From Craspedostauros australis (lineage: Eukaryota > Bacillariophyta > Bacillariophyceae > Mastogloiales > Achnanthaceae): a stretch of DNA of 64,000 nucleotides. Position 1 is the stretch's first letter, and each line of letters starts with the position of its first letter. Positions 54,685 to 64,000 of this stretch are shown here, piece by piece. The notes below the pieces were generated by a model that was not told the DNA's origin, searched no databases, and saw only the letters and a list, made by a program, of their open reading frames with translations. The position numbers and the translations under genes were made by a program. Location of the stretch: assembly GCA_026770025.1 (NCBI GenBank), contig JAMXDE010000017.1:1116001-1180000 (forward strand). Reading direction: 5' to 3'.

Positions 54685-57600
54685 ATGTCTACCTCTACCG
54701 CTGCCAAGGCCCACTCCAAGGATGCTAACCCCTCCCCCAGTAAGAAACTGCGTTCTGCTCACCGTGTGCCTGCTCCTCCTGTCGATTCGAAGGGGTTCCT
54801 GTTGCCAACCGCCGATCAACTGTTGCCTGACAAGCCGTCCGCTACGTTGAGGAAGCCGAGCACCATCACGCAAGTGATCGATGTGAAGCCGATGCTCGCA
54901 GCAGATGGCAGCCTCGTCCCGAACGGTACGCATGCGCACGCTCGCGAGCTACATGTGTACGTTCACATCCTCGACAACAATGGAGGCGCCTACGACAACT
55001 CCAACGTCAGGGTGCGATCCGAGGGACGAGGTGTTGGCAATGGGACTTCAGTGAGCGTTGTCGTGAACGCGCCACCCCCGCCTGCTGTGGCCGACGTTGC
55101 ACCACCTGTCGAGCCTGCCCCACCAGCGAGGCTTCCCCGGCGTTGCAACACTGTTGTTGCTGGTGGCTACGCGGATCCCTCCCATGACAGTGACAGCACC
55201 TACATGGACGACAAGGAGGAACAGATGCGCGCCGGCAGGGACAGGAGGGGCGGCAAGTTCGAGGGTGATACATCAGAGGAGGGGAGCTGGAGGCGTGATG
55301 CTGTGATCCGCGTGATGAAGGAGCTCACCGATGACATCGACATGGACGTGTTTAATTCCATGCCTCCCACGGGATTCATGCTTGGCGGCCAGCGTGACAG
55401 GCAAACATGGTGGGACGTGACACGCGTATGGGTTACTGTGGTTACTGCACTCTGGGGTGTCTTGCTCCCTTGTGAGGCATTGCCAACTCGCCAGATGCAA
55501 CAGGTGGTGGCGTTTGTCCGTGCTCGCGTGGACCTTCCACCAACTACACTCGGTCCGAATCTATACACCCTCTGTGTGAGGGGGGAAAAGACACTGGCTA
55601 ACGCATCCAGGGCTGTGCTTGCTGCGTCTACGTCATTCACTAACAGCTCTGCAATCCTGTCTCATCACGTGGAGACTCTTCCAGAGGAACAACGTATTCA
55701 TGTCAAGCCTGCACGCGCTACTATGACCCGGAGTCAACTAACAACCTTGCGACATGCTTTTGAAATTTTCAGCCGCGGCAAAATCATCCCGCCAAGAGTT
55801 CTCCAGTATCGTGTGCCTGCCTGTGACCTGTCTGGTGTGACATCTTTCCTCATGACCACTGCAACATACAAGGCAGGTTTGAGTCACACAGTACAGTATG
55901 GCGGTGTCAATTTTGAAAATGTTCCGGTGTTCGATCGAGGAAGCACGACTATCGAACAACTATTCGACATGTACTCGTCTACGACCAACCGCCCAGTGGG
56001 AATGCCTGCTTTCACCACCATGACCAACCTACTAACACGCAAAAGCAAGATCAAGACGGGCCTCTCTTCCTTCGAGAGTTACTTCTGGATGGCGACGGAG
56101 AAACTCAAACAGGCAATTTCGCGCCTAGTAGACCTACTGAAGGCTAAGTATGAAACAGACGAGGAGGAACAAAACGATGCCAATGACGAGAGCGACAACC
56201 ACAACGACGAGCCAGATGACGTCATCGCGCCACATGTGCGCACAGCCGATTCCCTCTTGCATGCACTCGAACTGCTTGTTGTGTTCCTCAAATGGGAATT
56301 CACCGCCTCCCACATGCAGCTTCAGTGTGACGATCCCATGCATTCGGCTGCGTTCGCACTCATCACCGGAAAGGAGAAGAAGAAGGCAACAACCACATCC
56401 TCCAATCAACGCAAACCACGCACCAACAAGCACAAGCGCAAGAAGAACACTCTCAAAAGCGACACGCCAACCGTCACAGATGACACTTCTCCCACCACCG
56501 TGACCGAACAACCACGTAAAGTATGCAACCGTTGTGGATCAGCAATGCGATTTGTGAATGATCGTTTTGTCCCATTCGTCGAAATGCTTAAGGACAACGA
56601 ACTCGCAGAACACAAGGACGAATTGCAATCAATGCTTGCGGCGGCGCCGGGATTCGCCAACGAAATTGTTAACTACATGGCTCACAAAGTGCGTGCAAAA
56701 GTTCAATTCCAACAAATCGCCTTTTATCAATCCGAACTCAATGATAAGCCTGAAAGAGCCTATGTGGTACTTGACCATAAGCAAAAAATTCTACCGACAG
56801 GCCAAAGCAAAGCCCAACAAGAATATTGGGAGAAGAAGGGAATGTCACTGCTTGGGGCGATGGTCATCACGTGTCGCAATGACATTTTTACTTATCGGTT
56901 CATCGACATTGTGGTCGGTGGAAGACCGACACAAGACACACTTCAAGTTGGTGGACTACTTGACATTGTGCAAAAAAAGGTCAAAGAAATTCACCCATCC
57001 GTGACTGAGATCATCCTACAGAGCGATAACGCGTGTTGCTTCGCCAGTCACGAGCACATCCCACTGATCACATCGGTACTCAACAAGAACCTTGTGACAC
57101 GAAAAGCAGCCAAAATCATCGTGTGGATCTACACAGAGGCCCAAACCGGTAAGAGCATGCTGGACACCCACTTCGCGTACATCACACGTGTACTGCGAAA
57201 ATACGTGCAAAGTGGCAAGGACATCAAGACCCCGTTCCAACTCTACGAAGCACTGAAAGCCGGTAGCATCGCAGGGACAACAACGGTGCTTGTTAACGCG
57301 TCGTCCCTCCAAGGCAACATCACCACGCTTCCAGGCGCACCAAAAAGACAATTCCGAGCGTCTGGACAACAGGTACGTCAAACTCACGAGGTGAAGTATG
57401 ATGATGACCAGGCACGGTTGGTGGCTGCATCTGGTATCACGGAAGACGTCGTGGTCAAGAGCGCTGAATGGGACGGCTGGATCATCAACCAGCTGGGCGT
57501 TGCCGATGTTCACACACACAAGTCCGACAAGCTGCCGATAACGTCCGAATCGTTCAGGAAGACGGACAAGACGCGAAAACTCGGGCGCACAGCGGCGGAG

Positions 57601-57715
57601 AGCAAGGGGCTGGCGTTCGGCAAAGCCATCGCAGACGGACAACAACATCTACCATCCGATCACACCACAGCGCTACAAGACCAGACCGCCGAAACAGAAC
57701 ATCCACCACTTGCAG
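54685..57715 (+). pseudogene. Element D transposase-like gene, 5' part, cut by a 1.6-kb element
   Basis: 1,010 codons from ATG at 54685 (MSTSTAAKAHSKDANPSP) up to the insertion in EHPPLAV. Residues 1 to about 200 resemble the other copies. Residues about 200-370 (55,290-55,800) are strongly divergent from A, B and C. From 55912 the DNA is nearly identical to B. All three presumed catalytic residues are present (VVLDHKQKILP, LQSDNACCF, YTEAQTGKSMLD). With the insertion, translation runs 48 residues into the inserted element and stops at 57861, losing the C-terminal 170 residues. This truncated protein keeps the whole presumed core. Confidence 0.85.
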
Positions 57716-57972
57716 GGACACCCGGCAAAAAGCAACGGAAACGAAAATCGACTAGTACGACTAATTCGGCACCCAAGAACGATTTTGTCACCCAGACACG
57801 AGAAAGTCACGCTCGACATTCCACGATTGGCGAAGAACGAATCTCCTTTCGAAGAACTTAGTTAGAAACCCTGTTGGACCTATTTCGGAGAAACAAAAGG
57901 AGGCATTGATGCCGCTGGCCTAATTGATCGAGTCCCGTCAATACCGATGACAAACAGTTTCTAATTCTAAAA

Positions 57973-58119
57973 AAATCGAATGACGGATATTTAAATCGAG
58001 TGACGGATAAATAAATCGAATGACGGATATTTAAATCGAGTGACGGATAAATAAATCGAATGACGGATATTTAAATCGAATGACGGATAAATAAATCGAA
58101 TGACGGATAAATAAATCGC
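57973..58119. repeat. 20-bp tandem array, left, 7 units
   Basis: Unit TGACGGATATTTAAATCGAG with TGACGG starting every 20 bp from 57981 to 58101. Spacers of the type ATATTTAAAT and ATAAATAAAT largely alternate, giving a 40-bp higher-order period. Confidence 0.95.
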
Positions 58120-58928
58120 ACAAGTTTGTCACTCGTGACCCAAGAAGACAAGGCCGGCAAGTGATCGAACTAATCAAGTGCACTTGGTCACACAAGCAAA
58201 CCACGAAATGGTGGCTCTCCTCGACTTTGCCCCTCTCTGGACGGATCACAACAGAGACGAGTGTGGAGTTGGAGTGTTATTGTCTAGTATACGTTTGATT
58301 TTGGATACGATTGTATAAATGTGAAGCGGACTGTGCAATGAGTTCGTGGTCAACCTCGAAGAGTTCTGATCTGTTGTCCATTTGGTACTGTATTGGAAGA
58401 AGAGGAGCGGGAGAGAGCCATTGGAATGGTATGGCTGCCGCTCGTGCCAGCGGCTTTGCTTTGTTGGAAGGAGGAAGCGTGGGGCGGGGGGAATCTCATG
58501 GCGATTGTTTGTGGCGAACAGCAGGATTTGTGAGCAATGCACAGAGAAATACAATGTGACTACCCTTCGAACACAGAGACACCTTCACTGATACCACAAA
58601 ACCAAGTGCAGAACAGACGAAATGAGCATGACATCACAGTGGTCTAAAGCGATGTAGGATGCAACACATGCATGTATCAGTGTGTATTGCATTTGTATCA
58701 CGTTCGCTACACTACGTTGATACTTGATGTTGTGGAGTGGTTTTGCCTGGCTTGGCCATCCGAAACGAGCGCGGGGGCATCATGTGTTGCTCTCATCAAG
58801 CCCCGTCTTTGTATTCGTGGTCTGTTGGTCTGTTTTCGTGTCATCAGTGGCGATGTGACGAAAACCTCGTTTAGTCGAACTAGTCCGGCAGTGTCAATGG
58901 TGTCCCGTGAAGACAATGGATTGATAAC

Positions 58929-59100
58929 TAAATAAATCGAATGACGGATAAATAAATCGAATGACGGATATTAAAATCGAATGACGGATAAATAAATCGA
59001 ATGACGGATATTAAAATCGAATGACGGATAAATAAATCAAATGACGGATATTTAAATCGAATGACGGATAAATAAATCGAATGACGGCTATTAAAATCGA
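58929..59100. repeat. 20-bp tandem array, right, 8 units
   Basis: Same unit and same orientation as the left array, TGACGG every 20 bp from 58942, again with partly alternating spacers. Confidence 0.95.
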
Positions 59101-59356
59101 GGGTTCGGTTTTCGCACGACTGGTCGGGATTAAATCAAGGCACAGTATTGCAGAGTCATTGTCGGAGTTTCTCCATGGTTTTCCCATAAATAAAACTGGA
59201 AGCTATGACCTTCAAAGAGTTCCTGAGAACGAAAATTTGATTCGAGAACATTCCTCGTGCGGGGTTTTTTGTCATCGCAAAAACCACGAGTTTTGATTGG
59301 CTGGGTCAGTAGACTCCAAAATAGACTAATTCGACCCATTTTGCCGGGTGTCCCAG

Positions 59357-59880
59357 TGCCAGGCTGGGCGAGCAAAACAACGCGCAAACCAGCGGAACTA
59401 CCAGACTACATCGCGGACAAGTTGAAGGACATCAGTGAAGTGTCCGCGAAGGACCCAAAAAACAGACCATCCGAACACGAAGCACACGAACAATTGATGG
59501 CCAACGAAAGAACCAAAACTGACTGGTACGTACAACTGCACGCAAATCCCATGCGCGTGAAAGCGTCGCTGTCTGCAGCGTACAATGCCAAACAACGCAA
59601 GGACAAGAAGGAGGCCGCTCTCATCAAGGCAGAAGCCAACACCAACACCAACACCAACCCAACAGCAACAGCAACAGCAACAGCATCTGCAATCGTGGCG
59701 ACCCACTATGCACCAGCTGAAACACAGGAGGAACGAAGAGAAGAAGAGTTGCAGAGAGAAGAAGAGGAGCTGGATCATCAGATGTGGTGTGATGCTGACA
59801 CACTGAAGGCCAACACAGAAAGTGAGGCTGTGTTGGATGATGGGACGGAAAATTGTGATGGGCACGTACTGCCGCGATAG
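59357..59880 (+). pseudogene. Element D transposase-like gene, 3' part
   Basis: Continues the frame from 57715 after the CAG duplication, starting (V)PGWASKTTRKPAEL and running to a stop at 59880. A 1-bp deletion near the end replaces the usual GTEIL ending by GTENCDGHVLPR. It has no start of its own. Confidence 0.85.
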
Positions 59881-61552
59881 CACTAGTTGTGGAGTTTTGT
59901 GGGTGGCAGACCATGCTACTAAAACGAGTCTAGAGCCCACCCAAAAACACATCCAAATATCGGCTTGTCATGCTATATCTCAACAACATATCGCTTAAAA
60001 TTAAAACTAAGCATTGCATTCGTACACATGACTATCGGTTTATCAGAATATTGAAGTTAAATGAGTATAGACAATATTTTGGAAGTCATGTTGGTTTGCT
60101 GTGTTTTGTGTGGCGGATTCGGAAAAAAAAGGTGATGCCACAATGTTGCCCTCCAATGAGCACACATGATCATTATCATCATCTTTGTATTTCAGCAAAC
60201 TGTGCATACCATTCGCTCTGCATACCCCCCAGCTATCCGCTCCATGAAGGATGGCCACAGATATTGGCTCTGCATGCAGCAATGCATCCACACACTGAAA
60301 CAGAGCGATTTCCAAAAAACGGTTTCAATCAGCTTGTGATGCAGATATGGATCCATCTCTCATCCATACAATCCTTGCAGCCCCTCCTTGTGCCCCTCGT
60401 GAATTACCACACTCCATGGCGACACGCGGATGCATCCAGAATGGGCTGGGAGTGCATGGCCGACGTGGTACACCTCCATATGATGATGTGGTGGTGCATT
60501 TTTTGCTCCCACCAGCAACGACCATTCTGCAGATATGGTCAGCTGCAGCCTCTTGTAGACCATATCCATGGCGCACACTTCACGACGTGCATCTTCAATT
60601 GATGTCGCACGCACCTTGTATGGGTGGCTTGGCGATTGAGGGGCGTCGTCCCATCGCCCCTCACCGCCAAAGCCACGCGACCAGTGCCACGCGAGCCCCA
60701 ACCAAAACTCCTCAAGACCACCTTTGCCTCCGCGCGGACACCTTCCCGGTGCTCCGCGAGCCTCAAACTTCGAGGGTGCCTTTGTCTTGGCCTCCTTGAG
60801 GCATCTTGTGCATCCATAGGCGCTGATATGGCCTGTGTGTGGCACACACAGGCCAAAACCAACGAGCCGATTTGGAGCCAAATTGTGGCCGTATTTCTGG
60901 GGCCTACGACGGCCCCAAATCAACCCCTCTTCCCGCCTCCGCTCGTCCACCCACCAAGGGTTGCATGGCGGTGACGGCTATATGCTTGAATCTTGAATTG
61001 GCCGGCTGGTTGTTGCGGCGCCAAGCATACCGTTGGACGGCCATTGTGGTATTTTTTTGGTGTGGCTCCATTTTCATCTTGGTGTGTCGAGTTTGCCACT
61101 CTCGACCAGCCTCACATTTTGGGGGATGTGGAAATTTACCAACAATTGTACGTACTGTCCAAAAAGACCACGACACAAAACACTCCAGGAGTACCAACCC
61201 CACTCAACCACTTCGCCACGAAGAAGCAGACCTGCTGATGTTGCGCATCGTGATATCATTGGTGTTTCATGACGAAGTATCTAGTTGCGTGACGCCGATG
61301 ACGGATCGGGCTAGTACATGGTTGAATGCATGTAAACACGCATTCGCCGCTTCCCCCAACATTCTACAACTAGTGCTATCGTTGATGGACTGTTGGATGG
61401 TCTCATCCGAACACCTGAAAAAGAGACTAAACAATTCAAAATCGGAACAAAGTTGCTGAAACAAAGAACAGCAAAGGGTTAAATTGGATCGATGTAGTCG
61501 TCTGTCAAAGGCTGAGTCCCTAAATCAGTCTAAAAATTAGCACCTTGATGGG
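59881..61552. other. 3' tail region of element D
   Basis: Homologous to the other tails but the most divergent. A 196-codon antisense frame (60950-60360) aligns with those of A and C, sharing LIWGRRRPQ and a common end GLYG. The tail palindrome is degraded. Confidence 0.45.
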
Positions 61553-61709
61553 ACCATAAAACTTAAAATAAGGTCTAACCGGAAAGTAATTTGAATCAGT
61601 ATTTGGTTTTAGAACATGGGGATTACGAATATGTGATTTGTTTGGATATCCGAGAAAAAAGGTGTTGAGTCCCAGGACAAAGTGCAGGTCGACTCACTCG
61701 GGGGGCTCA
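61553..61709. repeat. Right terminal inverted repeat of element D
   Basis: Inverse of 53981-54138, ending CTCGGGGGGCTC and followed by the ATAA duplication. Confidence 0.9.
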
Positions 61710-61713
61710 TAAA

Positions 61714-61862
61714 AGGTAAAAACAGGAGGAACCGGAAATCGTAAATGGGTCAGTATATGTTTTAGATCTACTAGGATTATGAATATGAGCTTAGTTTTTA
61801 AATCCGGGAAAAAAATATGGAATGTTGATTGCAAACAGTTGGTCGACTCGCTGATCGGGCTC
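61714..61862. repeat. Right terminal inverted repeat of element C (distal part)
   Basis: The last 149 bp of C, separated from the rest by D. Its end is the inverse of GAGCCCGATCAG. Confidence 0.85.
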
Positions 61863-61866
61863 ATAA

Positions 61867-62400
61867 TACTAGTATTGGTACATCAACGAATCAACCGCAA
61901 ACTCCCTTCCCCTATGATAGAGTGATAAACGTGCGTGACAAGAGGGCGCTGCGCAATGCGCTCATACAAACGGTAGAGTGGAGTGGAGCACACGGATTCC
62001 ATGTAATATCATATAGAGTGTCTATTGGTTCATTGTTACACTGTTCACAATCCACCGCAAGGGTGGCGTTGTTGGTTGCTGCAACGACGAGCTTCGGCTT
62101 TCACCGTCGCCATAGTTGGTCCGGATGAAGACGGCCACGTGTGGCCGCCTGATCTTCATAAGATCTCGGCCAATGTTCTGCACGGAGATTGCCATCGTTG
62201 TTGCTACTGCCAGGAACGTGTTCGCGTGTATGCTGGCGAAATCGTAACTAGACTTGTGCAGCAGTCTAGGGCACGTGCCGCAATGGATCGTTTCGACTCT
62301 TGCGCACCGTGCTTCCGTCTCCCTCGTTCGGCTCTCAGATGGTACGCGTGCGGCTCTTGTGTCTGCACACGCAGCAAGAACATCCAGAGGAGCGTCAGGC
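61867..62400. other. Spacer right of the transposon block, no gene recognised
   Basis: Flank of element C. One frame of 142 codons (62025-62453 +) is Arg/Cys-rich without a known motif and overlaps the secreted-peptide gene on the other strand, so it is not called. Confidence 0.4.
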
Positions 62401-62562
62401 TTACACGCCCTCCATGCCTGGATAGTACTTGGCCTTCTTGTGTGCTGGGTTGAATGTCTTCAGCTGACGGCGCGGGACGGCGACGGTGAGCTCTTCATCG
62501 ATGGCGGACACTGCGCCGACCATGGCGACGACGAGGAGGGTGATTGCTTGGATGACCTTCAT
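62401..62562 (-). CDS. Small secreted or membrane-inserted peptide, 53 residues
   Basis: ATG at 62562, stop at 62401. MKVIQAITLLVVAMVGAVSA is a textbook signal peptide with a small-residue cleavage site. The remaining 33 residues (IDEELTVAVPRRQL to YYPGMEGV) are charged with a Lys-rich centre and no cysteine. No FAP-type motif follows, so the plastid is unlikely and the secretory route is inferred. The family is not recognised. It could be a complete peptide or the last exon of a longer gene, since the frame is open upstream to 63087 without a coding signature. Confidence 0.5.
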   Translation of the reverse strand: MKVIQAITLLVVAMVGAVSAIDEELTVAVPRRQLKTFNPAHKKAKYYPGMEGV

Positions 62563-63536
62563 GTTGGGATATCTGTGTTGACTGTAGCGTGCGGGTAAGC
62601 GGATGGTGTGGGACGTGTGACGAGTATGGACGGTATGGAAAGTATGCAGCAGATTATGCAGAGTACTTTGATTATGGTTGAGTCGGAGAGAAAAGCGACG
62701 ACAGGGTGAAGTCTCCGTTTTCGCGCTGCCGCTTGGACGAGGAGAAACGGCAACAAGGCAACCAACAACCGTGCTCGCCGTCGCCAAGCACACACACACA
62801 CGACGATACTGGAACACACCAGTACAAAACCGGTAGTAACAACACGGCTGCCCTGCATCTTTTTCGCGCGATGCTCGTCTGAACGCAACAGACCGCGAAA
62901 CTTGGCGACCGAACAACCACGACCCACCGAACAACCTGGGCCACGAGCTTGCATAATTAAAATCGTTGATGAACGGAATCTGATTGGGCGAAAGACCGTA
63001 ACTATGGCTCGATCTCAATGTCCTTTCCCTGTCTTGACCCGTCTCAACAACATTTGAAATGTCGACAAAAACGGTTTTCATTTTCACACATGTTGTGGCA
63101 CGACATCACAGATGGCAGTCGGCATGTGTCGGAGATTCTTTGGGCGAGACAGAACGAAAAAGGACATTCTCATGTCACATCGACAAAATCGGTGAATTGT
63201 GGGTCTTGGTGTTGACAAAAACGATTCAAGAGACTTGGATGGTCATTTTGAATCATGTCACATGTGACACTTATTCGGTTCAAAAAGATCGTCAATATTG
63301 AACGCCAATATTTACGTCCATCCTGGAACCGTCGACTCCGTGCGATTCATTTACAACATAAAATAATAATTTACCATAGCTTCTATTGTATTTCGATGGG
63401 TTGAAGGCGGAAGATGAAGCTGCTCCTCGCATCGATTCCAAGATCACCTTCGAACACGCAACGAGTACATAGTTGTACTATTCGTACATATCATACTTCA
63501 TCATACCACGTTCATCCGATTATTATCCAGCTTTGC
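62563..63536. other. Intergenic, no gene recognised
   Basis: Upstream region of the small peptide gene and downstream region of the glycosyltransferase-like gene. It includes a (CA)n run near 62791-62803. The ATG-started frames extending the small peptide upstream have low-complexity character. Confidence 0.5.
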
Positions 63537-64000
63537 TCAAGCTCTGATCTGTTTCAATGACAGGACTGTGCTCTGGCCCAAATCAAACATGTACACCTGC
63601 TGAGTGGACGGCACTGCCATTCCCCACCGAAAGTGCTGCTTGCGGGGCTCCTGGAACCTGCACTTCATGAGAAGACTTAGGATTGACTGGTCATGGCGAT
63701 GCTCTTGGAACTGCTTCAGCTCCTTGTGAAGCTTGCTGGGCGTATCGTTGATCCAATCGTAGTGCGCCATGGCATCCACCCATTCATCGATGAATTGGAC
63801 TGTGCCCGGCGTCTTGCGAAGCACCAACCATGCCGCGTAGTACTGATTCGATGCACCATGTTGGTGCTGTTGCTGCGTGGCTCTCTTTCCGCCACCGTCC
63901 TGCTCGCAGAAGTGGATGAAGACGTCCCGCTTGACCCATTCGGATTCTGCAAATTCGACCTTCGACATGGCGAAATCAGCGTTGCGATCGTCCATGGTGG
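63537..64000 (-). CDS. Glycosyltransferase-like protein, C-terminal part, 5' end outside window
   Basis: 154 codons visible, stop at 63537, open to the window edge. Motifs YYAAWLVLRKTPGTVQFIDE, WINDTPS and EHRHDQSILSLL are, from memory, typical of the C-terminal half of nucleotide-diphospho-sugar transferase-like proteins, in which the HDQS block binds the donor region. The preceding EWVKRDVFIHF also fits. A Gln/His insert (TQQQHQHGASNQ) is lineage-specific. An ATG at 63995 has a strong start context (CCACCATGG), but the usual N-terminal half with the DxD motif is missing, so it is more likely an internal methionine. Location would be Golgi or ER lumen by analogy. Confidence 0.55.
   Translation of the reverse strand, partial: TMDDRNADFAMSKVEFAESEWVKRDVFIHFCEQDGGGKRATQQQHQHGASNQYYAAWLVLRKTPGTVQFIDEWVDAMAHYDWINDTPSKLHKELKQFQEHRHDQSILSLLMKCRFQEPRKQHFRWGMAVPSTQQVYMFDLGQSTVLSLKQIRA

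Larger units (their letters stand above)
57716..59353. mobile_element. Non-autonomous TIR element inside the element D gene
   Basis: 1,638 bp bounded by GGACACCCGGCAAAA at 57716 and its perfect inverse ending at 59353. CAG at 57713-57715 and 59354-59356 is the likely 3-bp target duplication, and removing the insert restores the reading frame. Two arrays of a 20-bp tandem unit lie about 250 bp from each end in direct orientation. No transposase frame is seen inside, so it must rely on another source. Superfamily unknown; a 3-bp duplication fits for example PIF/Harbinger or CACTA, but neither signature end is present. Confidence 0.85.
53981..61709 (+). mobile_element. Element D: TIR DNA transposon nested in C
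   Basis: The ends are GAGCCCCCCGAGTGAGTCGA at 53981 and its inverse ending at 61709. The target duplication ATAA lies at 53977-53980 and 61710-61713. D lies 149 bp inside the 3' end of C, in the same orientation. Without the small nested element it is 6,088 bp. Its two ends are nearly identical over about 157 bp and carry a unique segment CTGCACTTTGTCCTGGG, so D is probably the youngest of the four or has recently homogenised ends. Confidence 0.9.
48084..61862 (+). mobile_element. Element C: TIR DNA transposon (outermost of nest 2)
   Basis: The ends are GAGCCCGATCAG at 48084 and its inverse ending at 61862. The target duplication ATAA lies at 48080-48083 and 61863-61866. Without element D and one ATAA it is 6,046 bp. 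The first 38 bp of the ends match with one difference and include CAACTGTTTGCAATCAA, a variant unique to C. Its 3' inverted repeat is cut by D. It carries the only uninterrupted long transposase-like frame of the four elements. Confidence 0.9.

Noticed and set aside
57973-59100. CRISPR-like array from the regular 20-bp repeats
   Set aside because: There are no unique spacers; the units are tandem and nearly identical, inside a TIR element of a eukaryotic genome.

Overview
The window reads as nuclear DNA of a photosynthetic stramenopile, most likely a diatom. The best evidence is a peroxiredoxin Q with a signal peptide followed at once by an FAP-type plastid-targeting motif (ANA/FAPAS), as in secondary red plastids. 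Sparse short introns, long Gln/Asn/Ser-rich ORFs and a very long Copia element fit this. The species cannot be named from sequence alone. No rRNA or tRNA gene was recognised.

Host genes occupy positions 1-22,901 and 62,400-64,000. In order they are: a partial AAAP amino-acid transporter (-), a His/Gln-rich single-pass membrane protein (+), a two-exon sodium:solute symporter (-), a UTP23-like rRNA-processing factor (-), a giant disordered protein with a C-terminal RING finger (+), plastid peroxiredoxin Q (+), and after the transposon block a 53-residue secreted peptide (-) and a partial glycosyltransferase-like gene (-). They do not form one pathway.

Positions 25,579-61,862 are almost entirely transposons in two parallel nests. 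Four large DNA elements (A-D) each measure 6.05-6.09 kb once younger insertions are subtracted. Each has about 160 bp inverted ends starting GAGCCC, a 4-bp target duplication of the form RTAR (ATAG, GTAA, ATAA, ATAA), and one gene for a protein of about 1,175 residues with a DDE-like core. B lies inside A, and a 9,131-bp Copia element with identical 687-bp LTRs lies inside B. D lies inside C, and a 1,638-bp non-autonomous TIR element lies inside the gene of D. Only 1.2 kb between the nests is not element sequence.

A has one premature stop, B and D are split by insertions, and C has one near-complete reading frame with an altered C-terminus. The Copia element has one uninterrupted 2,414-residue gag-pol and looks freshly inserted. 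The four elements appear to be a transposon family that I cannot place in a named superfamily with certainty; this is the main candidate novelty.
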